From Ophioceras dolichostomum (Eukaryota > Ascomycota > Sordariomycetes > Magnaporthales > Ophioceraceae), in contig PYST01000212.1 of assembly GCA_003049485.1 (NCBI GenBank), positions 1 through 64,000 on the forward strand: a DNA stretch of 64,000 bases, read 5' to 3'. Below are positions 46,085-58,200 of the stretch, in pieces; within the stretch, counting starts at the first letter, position 1; every line of letters starts with the position of its first letter. The notes beneath the pieces were generated by a model that saw nothing but the letters and a program-made list of their open reading frames with translations, made no database searches and was not told the origin of the DNA. The position numbers were made by a program, and so were the translations under genes.

Positions 46085-47832
46085 ATGGCGCTCGACAACT
46101 ACTACCACAACAAGATCGAGGCGATGAAGCTCGAGATCCTCAAGGGCCAGGCCGTGCTCCGACGACTAGAGGCGCAGAGGAATGACTACAACTCGAGGGT
46201 ACGGCTGCTGCGCGAGGAGCTGGGCCTGTTGCAGCAACCCGGCTCGTACGTCGGGGAGGTCGTCAAGGTGATGGGCACAAAAAAAGTGTTGGTCAAGGTA
46301 CATCCGGAGGGTAAATACGGTATGTCTTCTCAGATTCTTCTTCTACAACTTTCCGGTGATGTGATGGGGTGAGCACTCTCGCGAGAAGTCGTAGAGGCTG
46401 CTGCAGAAGTCCTGTTGGGATCGGCACAAGAGGTCGTTCAGCTTAGCCGTGGAAAACTCTGTGGAAGTTTGAGTCAGCGCCAGCGTGGACAGCAGGTCAT
46501 GCTCAAGCTGCCTCTTCCAGAATAAGATGCTGCTAGACGCGGTTCAGACGGTGAAGCTGGAAGAGTGTGCCGCGTGGCGATCGCCACGCGAAGAACGCCA
46601 CGCGTGAAGATCCCCAGGAAAATCTTCACGTCGAACCAGGCAACAGCAGCTTCGAGCAAGCCGGTTTGGAATCAAGGTGCGGCGAACAGAAGAACAACGC
46701 GCCAGCTAACAATACATATCTCTGACCCATAGTCGTCGACGTCGCCGAAAGTGTCGACCTCGCCAAGCTCACAGTCGGCAAGCGCGTCACTCTCCTATCC
46801 GACAGCTACAAGCTCGAAAAAATGCTCCCCTCATCCGTCGACCCGCTCGTCTCGCTCATGATGGTCGAGAAGGTGCCCGACAGCACCTACGACATGATCG
46901 GCGGTCTCGACCAGCAGATCAAAGAAATCAAGGAGGTCATCGAGCTGGGGCTGAAACACCCGGAGCTCTTCGAGTCCCTGGGCATCGCCCAGCCGAAGGG
47001 CGTGCTGCTCTACGGCCCCCCCGGCACGGGCAAGACGCTGCTCGCGCGCGCGGTCGCGCACCACACGGACTGCAAGTTCATCCGCGTCTCGGGCTCCGAG
47101 CTCGTGCAGAAGTACATCGGCGAGGGCAGCCGCATGGTGCGCGAGCTGTTCGTCATGGCGCGCGAGCACGCGCCCTCCATCATCTTCATGGACGAGATCG
47201 ATTCGATCGGCTCGTCGCGCGTGGAGGGCAGCAGCGGCGGCGACTCCGAAGTTCAGCGCACCATGCTCGAGCTGCTGAACCAGCTCGACGGCTTCGAGCC
47301 CACCAAGAATATCAAGGTGATCATGGCGACGAACCGGCTCGACATCTTGGACCCGGCCCTGCTGCGCCCCGGACGCATCGACAGGAAGATCGAGTTCCCG
47401 CCCCCATCAGTGGAGGCCCGCGCGGACATCCTGCGGATCCACAGCCGGAAGATGAACCTGACGAGGGGCATCAACCTGACCAAGATCGCGGAGAAGATGA
47501 ACGGCTGTTCGGGGGCGGAGTTGAAGGGCGTCTGTACCGAGGCTGGCATGTATGCGCTGCGTGAGCGGAGGGTGCATGTCACGCAGGAGGACTTTGAGCT
47601 TGCGACGGCCAAGATCTTGAACAAGCATGATGATAAGGAGGGTGAGTTTGAATTTGATTTTCTCGATTTTAATTTTGACTTGTCGATATGGAGTCGTCAT
47701 CATCATCACACCTTTGGTGCTCCTACCACTGTTCTCCCATCCGGAGGCATATTGTTCCCCTCCTTCGTTTACCTCGACAAGCTGCTAACGTTATCGTCTA
47801 ATACAGTGTCACTGGGCAAGTTGTGGAAGTGA
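46085..47832 (+). CDS. rpt6: 26S proteasome regulatory ATPase RPT6
   Basis: Three exons, 46085-46319, 46733-47641 and 47807-47832 (1170 nt), encode 389 aa. Rpt6 is one of the six AAA+ ATPases of the 19S base that unfold and feed substrates into the 20S core, in nucleus and cytosol. It has an N-terminal coiled coil (KIEAMKLEILKGQAVLRRLE), an OB domain across the first junction (KVHPEGKYVVDVAESVD), Walker A GPPGTGKT, Walker B IIFMDEIDS, arginine-finger region LLRPGRIDRKIEFP, and a C-terminal helix ending VSLGKLWK. The ATG at 46085 gives the expected N-terminus. Intron 1 is 413 nt, much longer than other introns here, and full of inverted repeats. Intron 2 (165 nt) has a GCTAAC branch point. The 26-nt last exon encodes only the C-terminal eight residues. 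Confidence 0.98.
46512..46630. repeat. Cluster of inverted repeats inside RPT6 intron 1
   Basis: Three potential stems lie in 120 nt. CTCTTCCAG (46512-46520) pairs with CTGGAAGAG (46557-46565). A perfect 20-bp palindrome spans 46572-46591 with a GCGATCGC centre. CGTGAAGAT (46604-46612) pairs with ATCTTCACG (46622-46630) across a 9-nt loop. A further CGCCACGCG copy of one palindrome arm follows at 46598-46605. All are within the first intron of RPT6. Confidence 0.85.
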
Positions 47833-50800
47833 GGAGAGAGGAGTGGCGGGAGAGCGAGCTGTTTTGGTTCCAGGCCATGTGGCGGCCCTTGGACTCGCCT
47901 GTGTCTGTCCCCAAATCTGCTCTCGGCCTGGCGCGTGGTTCCCTGTTGCTACGCTTTCTGGCCGATGTGACTTTGGTCTTGGGCAGTGAGTTCTTAGGTG
48001 CATGCCCGGAAGGAGAGAGAGCAAAGGGTGTGAGTGGGTGCATCGAAGGGGGAGTGCTCCTTCGACTCCGCCCCGTGTACCGTGTATAAACAGATATTCG
48101 CATCGTTTTATTAGAGGTCTCGGGGAGAGAAGAGGCGTTAATACACAGGGCAGGAGCAAGAATGGAATCATGGGACTACGACAGCAAGGAGTAAGCAGAG
48201 CAGCGTAGTGCATGTCCCCGCGACCCACCCCTTACGCAGAACCAAGCGGGCATACGGGCCGACCGGTATGGAGATGGTATCTCGTGGAGTGAGAAGCGTG
48301 AAGCAACGGCTTTTCTCTCCATTCACCGAGGATTGAGATGGGATTCCATGGTTACAGCTTGGATGGCGCTTCGGCGGCTAATCCTCCTGCCGTCTCCTCT
48401 TGGCCAGGCTGCTTGTCGTCATACAGCGCTGGGCATCTCGGTTCCGAGTGGTGGGCCGTAGTAGACACAATACTGTGTATTCTATGAACGGCGGTCCTAA
48501 ACACACGTCTGTCCACCCACGGCACGGGTTCATGCCTACCTGCCCTACCGTATTCTTCCACCGGTCCGTCCGAGATGTTAAGCCGTTATGTCCCAGAGAG
48601 TACCGTCTTTTGGAACACCCGCCTAGAGCCGGAATTACAACCAACCTTGTTCCTCACTTCCCTTGAGGGCAGTGTGCCAAACAAAAACTCTGATTGCTGT
48701 GCCTTCGCCTCTAGCCGGAATCCCGTCAGACCTTTGTCACTCTTCGGGTCGAACTCACTTTTGTCATCATCAAACTCTCTCTGCTGTGCCTTTGCTAGAA
48801 CTTCACCCGTCATCTCCCCGGTGGTTCCTGATGGTGTGTAGGCTGTCTTGTGTGGGTAGCAATTCAGGATGCCTTAAGCAAACCAACCAAGCCATCCACT
48901 CCCACTCCTATCAGTCTCGTACTACACAATATGCCCCTAGGAGGAGGGAGGGGAAAGGATAACATGGCGAGGGGAATTCATATCGATTGCGGCACAGCAA
49001 AGCAATATGTCCCTCTCCGGCTTCCCGTCCTGCTTCTACAACTTACCAAGCACGGAATATGGCCGGGCCAAGCCGCGCTAATTCCCTCTTGCGGTATCGG
49101 ATTTATCGCTTATGGAGGAAGAGCCGCTGTGGGAGGCGTAGATGTTTTGCATGTACGGAGTATGTCGTATGTCTCCTGTCATGCCGATGCCCTTCACGAT
49201 GGGAAGGAAGAGTGCAGTGCATCATTGACGTTTCTCCCCTTCCATCAACGCCATCATCGCCAAACCCGTCCATCTACAACCACACTTCGCAAGCATCGCC
49301 TCTTTCCTGTTGTTCCGCTATCTCTGCGCGCTTAAGAAGAGCCGGTCATTGTCTGCATCGGCAAGCGATACACGCCATCCAACGTGCGTCGGCTCCTTCT
49401 CGTGGATGCATCCATTCCACCACCTCCTTACCTTACGTCCATCTCAGAAGAGGAAGGTGTTCAATATCGATGTTGTTTGTGGTCGATCGGAATCCTTAAC
49501 CATGCGATGTAAACGAGCCTAGTACTATCGCGAAGCTAGTATTAGTATTCCATCTCCACGGCCCGCCCCGATGGAACGGATGGGCTGTGTGGTCCACTGA
49601 GAGTGAAGCTCTGTAGCCGCCAATGGTCCCGAAAGCTGTCCTTCTCATTGGTCCGCACCCCTTCCAACCTGCATCATCAATCCGGACTGCCGCCGCCAAA
49701 CCCAGAAGGACCCCTCCTGCCTTCCTGCCCTGTCGAAGAATATCTCCGTGCGTTGTCAACTTTGCCGCCCGCCCAACTTTTTGTTTATTCCCCGGAATCT
49801 TTCCAAATCATTCCACGAAACTGCTCATCAATGGGGGCAGTGACGCTATTTGATCGGCACGAGACGAGGCGGAGGAGTAACAAGACCAGGTGGCATCACT
49901 GATTCTTTCTCACTCGCCATTGTGGGGCAGGCCCGGCCCAAAACAGCGGCCTACTCTCATCGTTTGGACATTTGCCCATTGAGAAGAGTCGCCCTAAACG
50001 CCCTCCCACAGGCCCAGCCAGGTCCGGCCAGCTCATTGAACCATCTGATTGAACCCCCATGGTGGAGGGTCATGGTGGAGGGCAGGTGTCACACTGACTG
50101 CAATGATGCAACCAGATTCGGCCAAACCACCACCAAACCCACGCAGAATTACATGCAACCTCCACCAAGCCGAATCCAACCACTGGTAGCGCTCTACCAG
50201 CTGTCGCCCTCCGCAGAAGTCCGCAGAAGTCTGCCTCACAGCCGCCCAAGAGAAGTCCCGTTTTGACGCCAAGGAGCTCGACACAACCCACCACACAATC
50301 TCAATGCAAGGGACTCCCGCTTTGCTACTGGCCAGTGCTGGTCCGCAGTTCCTCCTCAGTATGTCCGGGTTCCGGTCTGTTGATTCCTCTGTTCCTCTGC
50401 CCATATCGACATTCTCGCTGTCTCTGAACAACGTATCTCTCGTGTTCTGGGCCATGTGGGTGGCCACCACCTTCTTTCCACTGTGCCGCCTTACACATCC
50501 CCCTCTCCCCTTCTCCCCCTCTCCCCATATCCTAGCCTCAGCATAGGACGGGCCATTCCAAGGGTCGCATGCACCTCAGCGGCGGGCGGCGTCTCCCTGC
50601 TTGTTCGAATCGGAAACCCGCACATGCCTTGCGTTTCTCCTGCTGCGTACGAATGTAATGTCGGCAAGCAGGCCCAAGATGGCGCGCTGTCTGTCTGTCC
50701 CGTCGGTCGGCAACAGGCAGGCAGGCAGGCACCACTACTAGGATTCATACAGGAAGCAGGAGCAGCAGCGTAACGAGCGCGTGCGGACAGCTCAAGGTAG

Positions 50801-51170
50801 AAGGTAGGGGATTGCTTCAGACCCCACCGCGCTTTCTACGCGCCGGGACTTCTCCTTTGTTTCTCCCATGCCCCTATTTCTTGTTTGGTTTGAAATACCC
50901 TGCCTCTACCCGCAACCTGCAACACCAACCTGTGGCTGTTGTTTGTTTGTTCTATTCTGTTCTTGTCAGCAGATGTTTCTGGCAAACGACCTCAGCAACG
51001 ATTCTTTCACGATTTTCATTCATTACCAACTTCTTCTCACCAAGGCTACTTACTGCTTCCTTCTCTATCACTCCCAGGCCGTTTTTTCCCTTCCTCCCAG
51101 TCATCAACTGCATCCAGCGAGGGCATCAGCACATCAGCACGTCACACTGGCCATAACATAGCCTCACATC
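47833..51170. other. 3.3-kb intergenic region, no supported gene
   Basis: Contains the 3' region of RPT6 and the promoter of the 741-aa protein gene. It has direct duplications: a CATGGTGGAGGG unit twice at about 50058-50083 and TCCGCAGAAG twice at about 50213-50232. It also has an (AGGC)n run near 50717-50733 and C/T-rich patches at 50500-50530. Short open frames show no motif. Confidence 0.55.
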
Positions 51171-53396
51171 ATGACGTCTCTCTGGGACCCAGAGACCGTC
51201 CTCGGGCTTCACCCGCGGGGTCCACGGGGGAGCACTAACAACGCACAATGGCGCTGTGTCGGGCACATAGTCCCACGAGAGCCTACCGCGGACCGTGGCC
51301 TGCAGGTCGCTCTACCGGAGCAGCGATGTGACAGACCCATCCGGCCCGGTGAGGTCTTCACGATCCGCAAGCTGCTGGCCGACATGTCCCGCCAACTCCC
51401 CGACCAGGTCGACCACAACGTCCTGCTGCACCTCGCACGAGCGTGCCTCTGCGTCGACGGCACGCCCGAGCCGCACCGGGACCGGCAAGAAGCAAGCATC
51501 ATCTACGAGTGGACCGGGCTGATGGGAAAGGAGGCCGAGCGGTTGCGGCCGTCGCGGGGAGGCGGGGCTGGCGGGGCTGGCGATGCTGACCCGCACTCAT
51601 CATCGGCATCATCACGCACCGCTGAGCGAGATCGGGATGAAGGGACGGAAGAGTCATGGGACACAGAAACGATCGTGTCGCCCACCTCGCCCAGGCTCAT
51701 CCCCCGCCGGCCCGTCGTGGCACACACGCAACTACAAGCCGTCTCGGCTTCAACCATCTCCCAGCGCCGCAGCAGTCCCCCAACCGCATCAGAATCACCC
51801 TCGCCGTCGCCGGCACCGGGGTCTGCGTCTTGCACAGTAACAGCAACGCCAGCAGAGCCTACGCCGACCGCGGGGCGGGGTCCCAGCCTGTCTCTATCGC
51901 TCTCAAACCTCCACAACAGTGCTCACCACCCGCACGCCCCGCCTTCGCCACCAGACAGTGCGACCTACTCCTCAAATTCCAGCGGCGGCTCGACGATGCC
52001 CTTCCCGCCGCTCCCGCTCTACCAGCCCGTGCCGCTGTCGTTCAACTCCGTGCACAGCATCTCATCCGGTTCTTCCGGCTCATCCATCCCTCCACCACTC
52101 CAAACATCCACCACCATCCACACATCCTCCTCCTCCTCCTCCGGCCCGCCCAAGACGCCCTCGTCCGCGCCAATGTCCGTCCTGCGGTTCGAGACACCGC
52201 CCCTGCTGCAGTACGAAACCCTAATGTTCAACGGCGAGGAGCTTCCAACGCCGCACTACTCCCGGGTCTTCACCAACGTGCCACCCCCGCTGCCCACGTC
52301 GACCACGATCGCGACTGGGAGCAGCCTCAGCAGCGCGGGGAGCTGCAGCACACGCATCGGCCCGGCATACACCACCAGGCCCCGGGTGAACACTCTTCCA
52401 GACGCAGGTCCCCCTCCCAGCGGCCCAGCCATGAACTTTGGCTCCAACTCGGGAAGGACAGGTCTCCGCCCACGCCCACAGCGGATGCAACAGTCCTCTC
52501 GACACGGCGGCAGAAGTAACCACAACGGCGTCTCGGCGGTGCTGTATCCTTACCAGCAGGAGCAAGAGCAGCAGCGACAGCAGCAGCAGCAGCAACGGCA
52601 GACACAGTCCCTCCCGACCAGCGCCACCGTCCCGCTAGCCCACAACTCCCCGCCAACCTCCGCACTACCCCACCCGGTTGCCGCCACCACCACCACCACT
52701 AAGACGACCGCAGCCGCCACCACCAGCGCAGAGAACGCCGCCGCCTCCCAGCTCCGAGACTGCACCGCCCTCCTCCGTACCGAAGCACAAGCCTGCGTCG
52801 CCGAGATGGTCGCCGCGAGACTCGAGCTCGCGGCAGCGCGGAACGAGCTGTCCGCCATCAAGGTAGAGCTAGCCTCCGCTGCACCTATCCGTCCTATCCG
52901 CGCGGAACTACAACACGATTCTTCGTCCCATCCTCCTCATCCCCCCTCTCCAACTCGACTCAGCACAGCAGTAGCAGTCCACGATTCCTACCCCATCTGG
53001 ACAGCACCGCCCACCCACCCCGCCGCACGCACGCCGCCCCACCACCACCTACCCGTCCCCGACCTGATCCTGATGACATCCGCCATCCTCAACTCCATAT
53101 ACATCACCATCATGACGCTCGCAACAGCACTCGCGACCCGCTCCCGCCGGCTCGTCTTCGCGCTCCTGTACCGCGCCGTAACAGTACTGAGCGTCGTCGC
53201 GTCGTCGGCCGCTCGCATGGCGAGCTCGCTGAACACGGCGGTGTCAGCAGCATCCGAGGAGCGGCGCGGCAGGGAGACGAATCGGCCGAGCCCCAGTCTG
53301 CTCCCGCTGCAGCTGCCGCTGATGCAGCTTGATGGGAGGAGGTGGCGGGTAGGGGATAGCTCGAGGAGGAAGGCCAGTGTTGGGAAGATTGTATGA
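51171..53396 (+). CDS. Uncharacterised protein with N-terminal Cys/His module and hydrophobic C-terminal region
   Basis: A single uninterrupted frame encodes 741 aa. I do not recognise a named family. Residues 25-115 look like a compact folded module: Cys at 29, 53, 92 and 94 and a nearby His at 102, with the spacing WRC..QRCDRPI..ACLC. It resembles the small cysteine module found at the N-terminus of several fungal hypothetical proteins and could bind zinc. Residues 120-560 are Ser/Pro/Thr-rich disorder with a Gln-rich tract (about 463-482). A short coiled-coil-like helix follows near 545-580 (CVAEMVAARLELAAARNEL). Near residues 640-690 two hydrophobic stretches (LILMTSAILNSIYITIMTLA and VFALLYRAVTVLSVVASS) could be a membrane hairpin. 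A GTAGAG site near 52862 might begin an unrecognised intron. Confidence 0.75.
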   Translation: MTSLWDPETVLGLHPRGPRGSTNNAQWRCVGHIVPREPTADRGLQVALPEQRCDRPIRPGEVFTIRKLLADMSRQLPDQVDHNVLLHLARACLCVDGTPEPHRDRQEASIIYEWTGLMGKEAERLRPSRGGGAGGAGDADPHSSSASSRTAERDRDEGTEESWDTETIVSPTSPRLIPRRPVVAHTQLQAVSASTISQRRSSPPTASESPSPSPAPGSASCTVTATPAEPTPTAGRGPSLSLSLSNLHNSAHHPHAPPSPPDSATYSSNSSGGSTMPFPPLPLYQPVPLSFNSVHSISSGSSGSSIPPPLQTSTTIHTSSSSSSGPPKTPSSAPMSVLRFETPPLLQYETLMFNGEELPTPHYSRVFTNVPPPLPTSTTIATGSSLSSAGSCSTRIGPAYTTRPRVNTLPDAGPPPSGPAMNFGSNSGRTGLRPRPQRMQQSSRHGGRSNHNGVSAVLYPYQQEQEQQRQQQQQQRQTQSLPTSATVPLAHNSPPTSALPHPVAATTTTTKTTAAATTSAENAAASQLRDCTALLRTEAQACVAEMVAARLELAAARNELSAIKVELASAAPIRPIRAELQHDSSSHPPHPPSPTRLSTAVAVHDSYPIWTAPPTHPAARTPPHHHLPVPDLILMTSAILNSIYITIMTLATALATRSRRLVFALLYRAVTVLSVVASSAARMASSLNTAVSAASEERRGRETNRPSPSLLPLQLPLMQLDGRRWRVGDSSRRKASVGKIV

Positions 53397-55211
53397 TGCT
53401 TGATTTGAACATTGGCTGGCTTCGCGCCCTCTCCGTTTTTTTCTGTAATTATTTTCATTTTTTTTCCCCTTTGTCCATTGATGTCCATCCATCATTTACC
53501 ACTACTACTACGGCAAACGTTTTCTTCATGGCAGTCACTTGTCAATGTACCAAGACGACAAATTTTCTTTCCACGCGTGTATGAATTCCGTCTCTAATTG
53601 GGCCTGCTTTCTCTTTCTCCTTCTTTCCCCCGAAAGCACATACGTACCATCCGTAGCACCTCACGCGAGATACCCGAACTACACCATTCACATTCTGCCC
53701 TCTCATGTGCTCCGGCCGCGTGCCTGTTACTACTTGTCGCGCCCCTCTCGGTCCAAGGGACGCCATCACGACAGTGCTTCTTGCCAGGCCGGACTAGACA
53801 GTAGGTACCTAGGAACAGAATGGGGGAGGGGGGCGAATGGCATCATTCAGAGTAGGTAGATAGCACCAGACAGCGAAGCAAACCAGAATCAGAGAGAGGA
53901 AAGGAACGAAGCTTTCGCGTTATTTCATTACCACAACTAGCAGTCAACTACACTATTAATAATACTTCGTTTTGTTCCTATCTTTGAGAGTCAGAGGGCA
54001 GGATCAGAATTAGGGCACGAAAAGGGGACGCTTAGGGTCAGTGATTAGGTGGGTGGTAGTGATATCAGACTGTGAGTAATGATGACAACGATTGTATGTA
54101 CGCTATTGTAGTGGTGGGTAAGGCAAAGCAAGGCATATATATATATATGGATTGGCATGGATATAAACTGGTTCGTGGAAAGAAAGGAGACGGAGGAAGA
54201 GAGAAGTGTCCAAGAGACGTCAAACACAAAAGAGAAGAGAGAAACACAGAGCGACGAGGCTTTCCTTGGAAAGCATTGTCGCGGCATAAAACAAGACGGA
54301 CTGTATCGTCGACGATATAGCAAGCCAAGGAAGAAAAGAGATAAAAAAGAATAGACGAAGGCTGTCTGTCCGTCTGTATGACTACCTATCTGTCTGTCTG
54401 TCTGTCGAACGCAATCGCAAGACGACAAGGAGACAACCCCCTAGGCCCCCCCTACCTCCTTCAATCAACCAAGCCAGTCCAGTCTAGCGTACTTACCCAC
54501 TAAGCCTCCGTCTACCATATTGGGGCGGGTCGGTCGACCACCAAGAACCAACAGAAGCAGGTAGGCAGGCAGGCAGGCACCAAAGCCAGGCAAGGAAGGA
54601 ACAGGCCAGATCAGAGCCACAGCCACAGCCAGAGCCACGCAAAGCACGCCCAGCACCATGCATGCAATCGATCGATCGATCAAGCCACCAACTAAAGCTG
54701 CCACGCCACAACGCAAACCCGTCTCCCCAAGTCAAGAGTATGAAATAACAGAGGAGAAGGTGAATCAAAAAAAAAGCCACTGGTTGTCCTCAGGTCCCCT
54801 CAGCCTCCAGCGTCGTCCCTCGCCAGAGTCGTAAGTTGTCCTAAGCGAGGGTCGAAAGCCGAAGGAAGAAGAGGTCGAAAAGAACCACCACCTGGCTGAG
54901 GTGATGACAACGAAATCGAAATCGAAGCAAAACGCTCGCCTCCCCATTCCATCGTTCCGTAAAGTCGGTCGTCTTTTGTACGCCCCCCCAGAATGCGTAG
55001 ATACGGTAACGGTAAAAAATGTAAGGGTATTTTTGTGCCCATAAAAGCTCATCCCATAAAAGCTCATATACAGCCCGCCTCCCCCTCGCCTCCCCTTTTC
55101 TTATCCACACCAACCACTCCGTCCTCTATCTCCTCCTCCTACATCCATTCTCCCCCTGTCAACAAAACCATAGAGGAGTCTTCTGTTCGTCGCCGCCTCG
55201 GTCGTCGTCAT
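53397..55211. other. Convergent 1.8-kb intergenic region rich in microsatellites
   Basis: Between the stops of the 741-aa protein (plus) and the EDC4-like gene (minus), so it carries two 3' untranslated regions and no promoter need. It has an unusual density of simple repeats between 54135 and 54681. No gene supported. Confidence 0.6.
54135..54681. repeat. Microsatellite cluster (AT)n, (TGTC)n, (AGGC)n, (ATCG)n
   Basis: Four unrelated simple repeats within 550 bp: seven AT units at 54135-54148, (TGTC)4-5 at 54389-54406, (AGGC)4 at 54563-54579 and (ATCG)3-4 at 54667-54681. Confidence 0.9.
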
Positions 55212-58200
55212 CTAGTAAGAAGGAGCCAGGCGCGGCTTGACCTGGGCGATCATGCGCGTGATGAGCTGGATCATCTGGGCCAGGTTCTTGAGGGAGGCGT
55301 CGTTGGCCTGCGTGTTGCTGATGCGCATGAAGATGGTCTCGATGCGTGTCTTGATGAGCTCGAGAATCTTCGGAGTTATCGAAAGAATCTCAGAGTCCTG
55401 TTTGTTTGTTTGTAGCAGAGCCAAATCAAAGTTAGCAAGAGGCCAGCCATCAATTATCATTAGATACCTATTCACGGAGTGGACAACGAGTGCGGCGGGG
55501 AAACCAAAGTGTCGGAGGAGAAGGAGGGAGAGAGGCAAGTGGGAGTGGGAGTGAAAATGGGGTTTAAACGTACCAAGTTAGGCAGCATCTGGTGGAAGTT
55601 CAAGAGAACCATCTCGATCCACGCCAGCTTCTCGCGCAGCACGGGCCCCTCGATGTCGTTGGAGACCGTGGCGCCCACGGACAGCAGCACGAGCGGCTGC
55701 AGCGACCGGATGAAGTCCGGGTTGTACTTCTTCAGCACGCGGCCGAAGACCTCCTGCTCGTAGGGACTGCCCTGCAGCCACTTCATCATGGCCTCGTCGT
55801 GGTTGCCGCTGCCCATCAGCGCGTCGACCTGCGCGACCAGCTGCTCCAGCTCCGCCTTCTCGCGCACGTTGCCGGGCGACGCGTACTGCGTGGAGGAACC
55901 GATGGCCGAGCCGACGGTGGAACCACCACCGCCGCCGGTCGAGAAGGGGCCGGCGGTGGGGGCTGGGGCCGCGGGCGGGGCGTGGCCCAGTCCGATGGAG
56001 TGCGGAGGGCTCACCATCGTATTGGAGCCCGAGCCGGGGCTGTTGTAGGAACCAGCTCGGCCAACGGGGGCACCACGGCCTGATACGGCGCTGTGCTGCG
56101 AGTGCTGCGAGTGACTCATCAGTGACTGCGTGTGGCGGAGCGGCGTCTGGAGTTGCGAGCCGACCTGGCTGCCGTACTGAGACAGCGGCTGCCTCTGTTG
56201 GTGGTGCTGCATCGGTGGATACTGGTGTGGGGCCTGGTGCTGCTGATGTTGCGGCGCCGGCTCGATCTGAAGCTGATGCGTCACATGTTGCTGGTGCACA
56301 ACAGACGGAGGAGCCTGGGTCTTGAGGAATTCGGTCTGGAACTGATTCTGCGAGATGGCCATGGTGTTCACGGTCTCGGCCAGGCGCGTGACCGTCGCCA
56401 TGAGCTCGTCGATCTTGGCGGCGTCGGCGCGCTGCTTCTGGTCGACGCGGCCGAGCTCCTCATTCACCTGGCGCAGGATGTCGTTGGCGACCTGCTGCGT
56501 GGTCTGCGCCGCCACGGCGGTGAAGTTGGGCAGCACGTGGCTCGTGATCGAGTGCATGAACACGTCCTCGACGTTGCGGCCGACCGTCTTGGCGAGGTTG
56601 TCGCTGATGGCATTGATCAGGTCTTGCTGCTTGAGCGCCGCCGCGACCGACGAAGGGAGCGACTTCGCCACCTCCATCTGCACCGCCTTGCCGACGTGGC
56701 CGTGGATCTTGGACGTCACCTGCTCGGAGATGGACTTGGCGACGTCGTCGCGGAGGGCAGGCAGCAGCGTGTTCTTGAAGCCCTTCGAGATCGACTGGTT
56801 CAGCACGTCCTGCGTATTGTCCGTGAGGACGCTAGAGATCATGTCCAGCAGCGTCTTGAACTTGTTCTCGAACTCGACCTCGCGCTTGGCCAAGCTCGCC
56901 TCCACCTTCTTGACCACCTCGACGGGCGAGGCGTTCTGGATCTCCTGCGTCAGGTGTGCCTTGAGTCGACCCTCCATGGTTCCGACACGCGTGTCGATCG
57001 AGTCCTGGATCTGGCCGAAAGGCGGCTGAGAGGGCACGGAATAGGCCGAAGAAGGAACAAGTGCGGAAGAGCCGGTGGTCTTATCTGGCTTGGTGGGGCC
57101 GACCTTGGGTGAATGCGAGCCGTTGGACAAACCTTGCTGCGACTCGGGAAGGCTGGAAGCGGCAGCAGCGGTGGAGGCAGCAGTCTTCTTCTTGCGACTC
57201 TTCTTCTCGACCTTCTCATAGGCTGGTGGAGGCGGCTGGGCAGCACCCTCGTCATTCTGGACCTTGTCCTTATCTCTATGATCCTTCGACTTTGGTGGGC
57301 CAGATGAGCCCTTGTGTGGTGTAACAGTCGAGTCGTCTTGGGAAGTCGGCGCGGACTGCAGGAGGTCCTTAGCCCCCCGCGACATGATGGCCTTGACCAC
57401 AGGCTCCTCGGCATGGTTGTTGTTGCTATGATTATGGTGGGAGCTGTGGTGGGTGGTCTCGACAGGCGGAGCCAGTGACCGCAAGACCTCAATCTTGACG
57501 ATGCCGGACTCAACGGCCGGGACGGGCGCCATGACCTTATTCTCGCGCGACCAGCCGAGCTCGGCCTGCTTGATGACGACGCAAGTAACTCCCTTCGAAT
57601 GCATTCCATAGAGCTCGAAGAGGGCTTGGTCGTCGCCCTCGGTGCTCGATGTGGGAGTCTGTAGGATGTCGAGGCTGCGCAGCACGCCCTTGTTGCTGAA
57701 TGAGTACTCGCGCAGGCCACTAATCACGGCGGTTGACTCGGGCTGAGGGATGGAGGAGTCCTGGGCGTTGAGGCGCAAGATGTAGTCGACCTGAGACATG
57801 TTCTTCATGGAGTATTTCGGCGCCGAGAGGTGCAACAAGTAGACCGAGTTCCGCGTCGGGTGGCCCACCACGATCATACCCGTCGGCGGGTGATACATGA
57901 CGCTGCACACGGCATCTGACTCTTTGCTGTGCGGCAGGTGGAACTCTTGCACGGGCTTGCCGAGCGCGAGATCCCACAGCTGCAGGGTATGGTTCTGCTT
58001 CATGCCGACCACCATGTACCGCAGGGCCCCACGCTTCTGGTACGGCCGGAGCTTATCCAGTAGCAACACTGAGGTAGGCCAGGCCTTCTCGCCCTCGGGC
58101 ATGGTCGTCAGCGTGAGAAGAGGTTCCTTGACCTCTAGGGACGTGTGTGCTGGCAGCCTGCCGTCGCTGTCCTCCGTAGCCGCCGTCAGGTCCCGCACAT

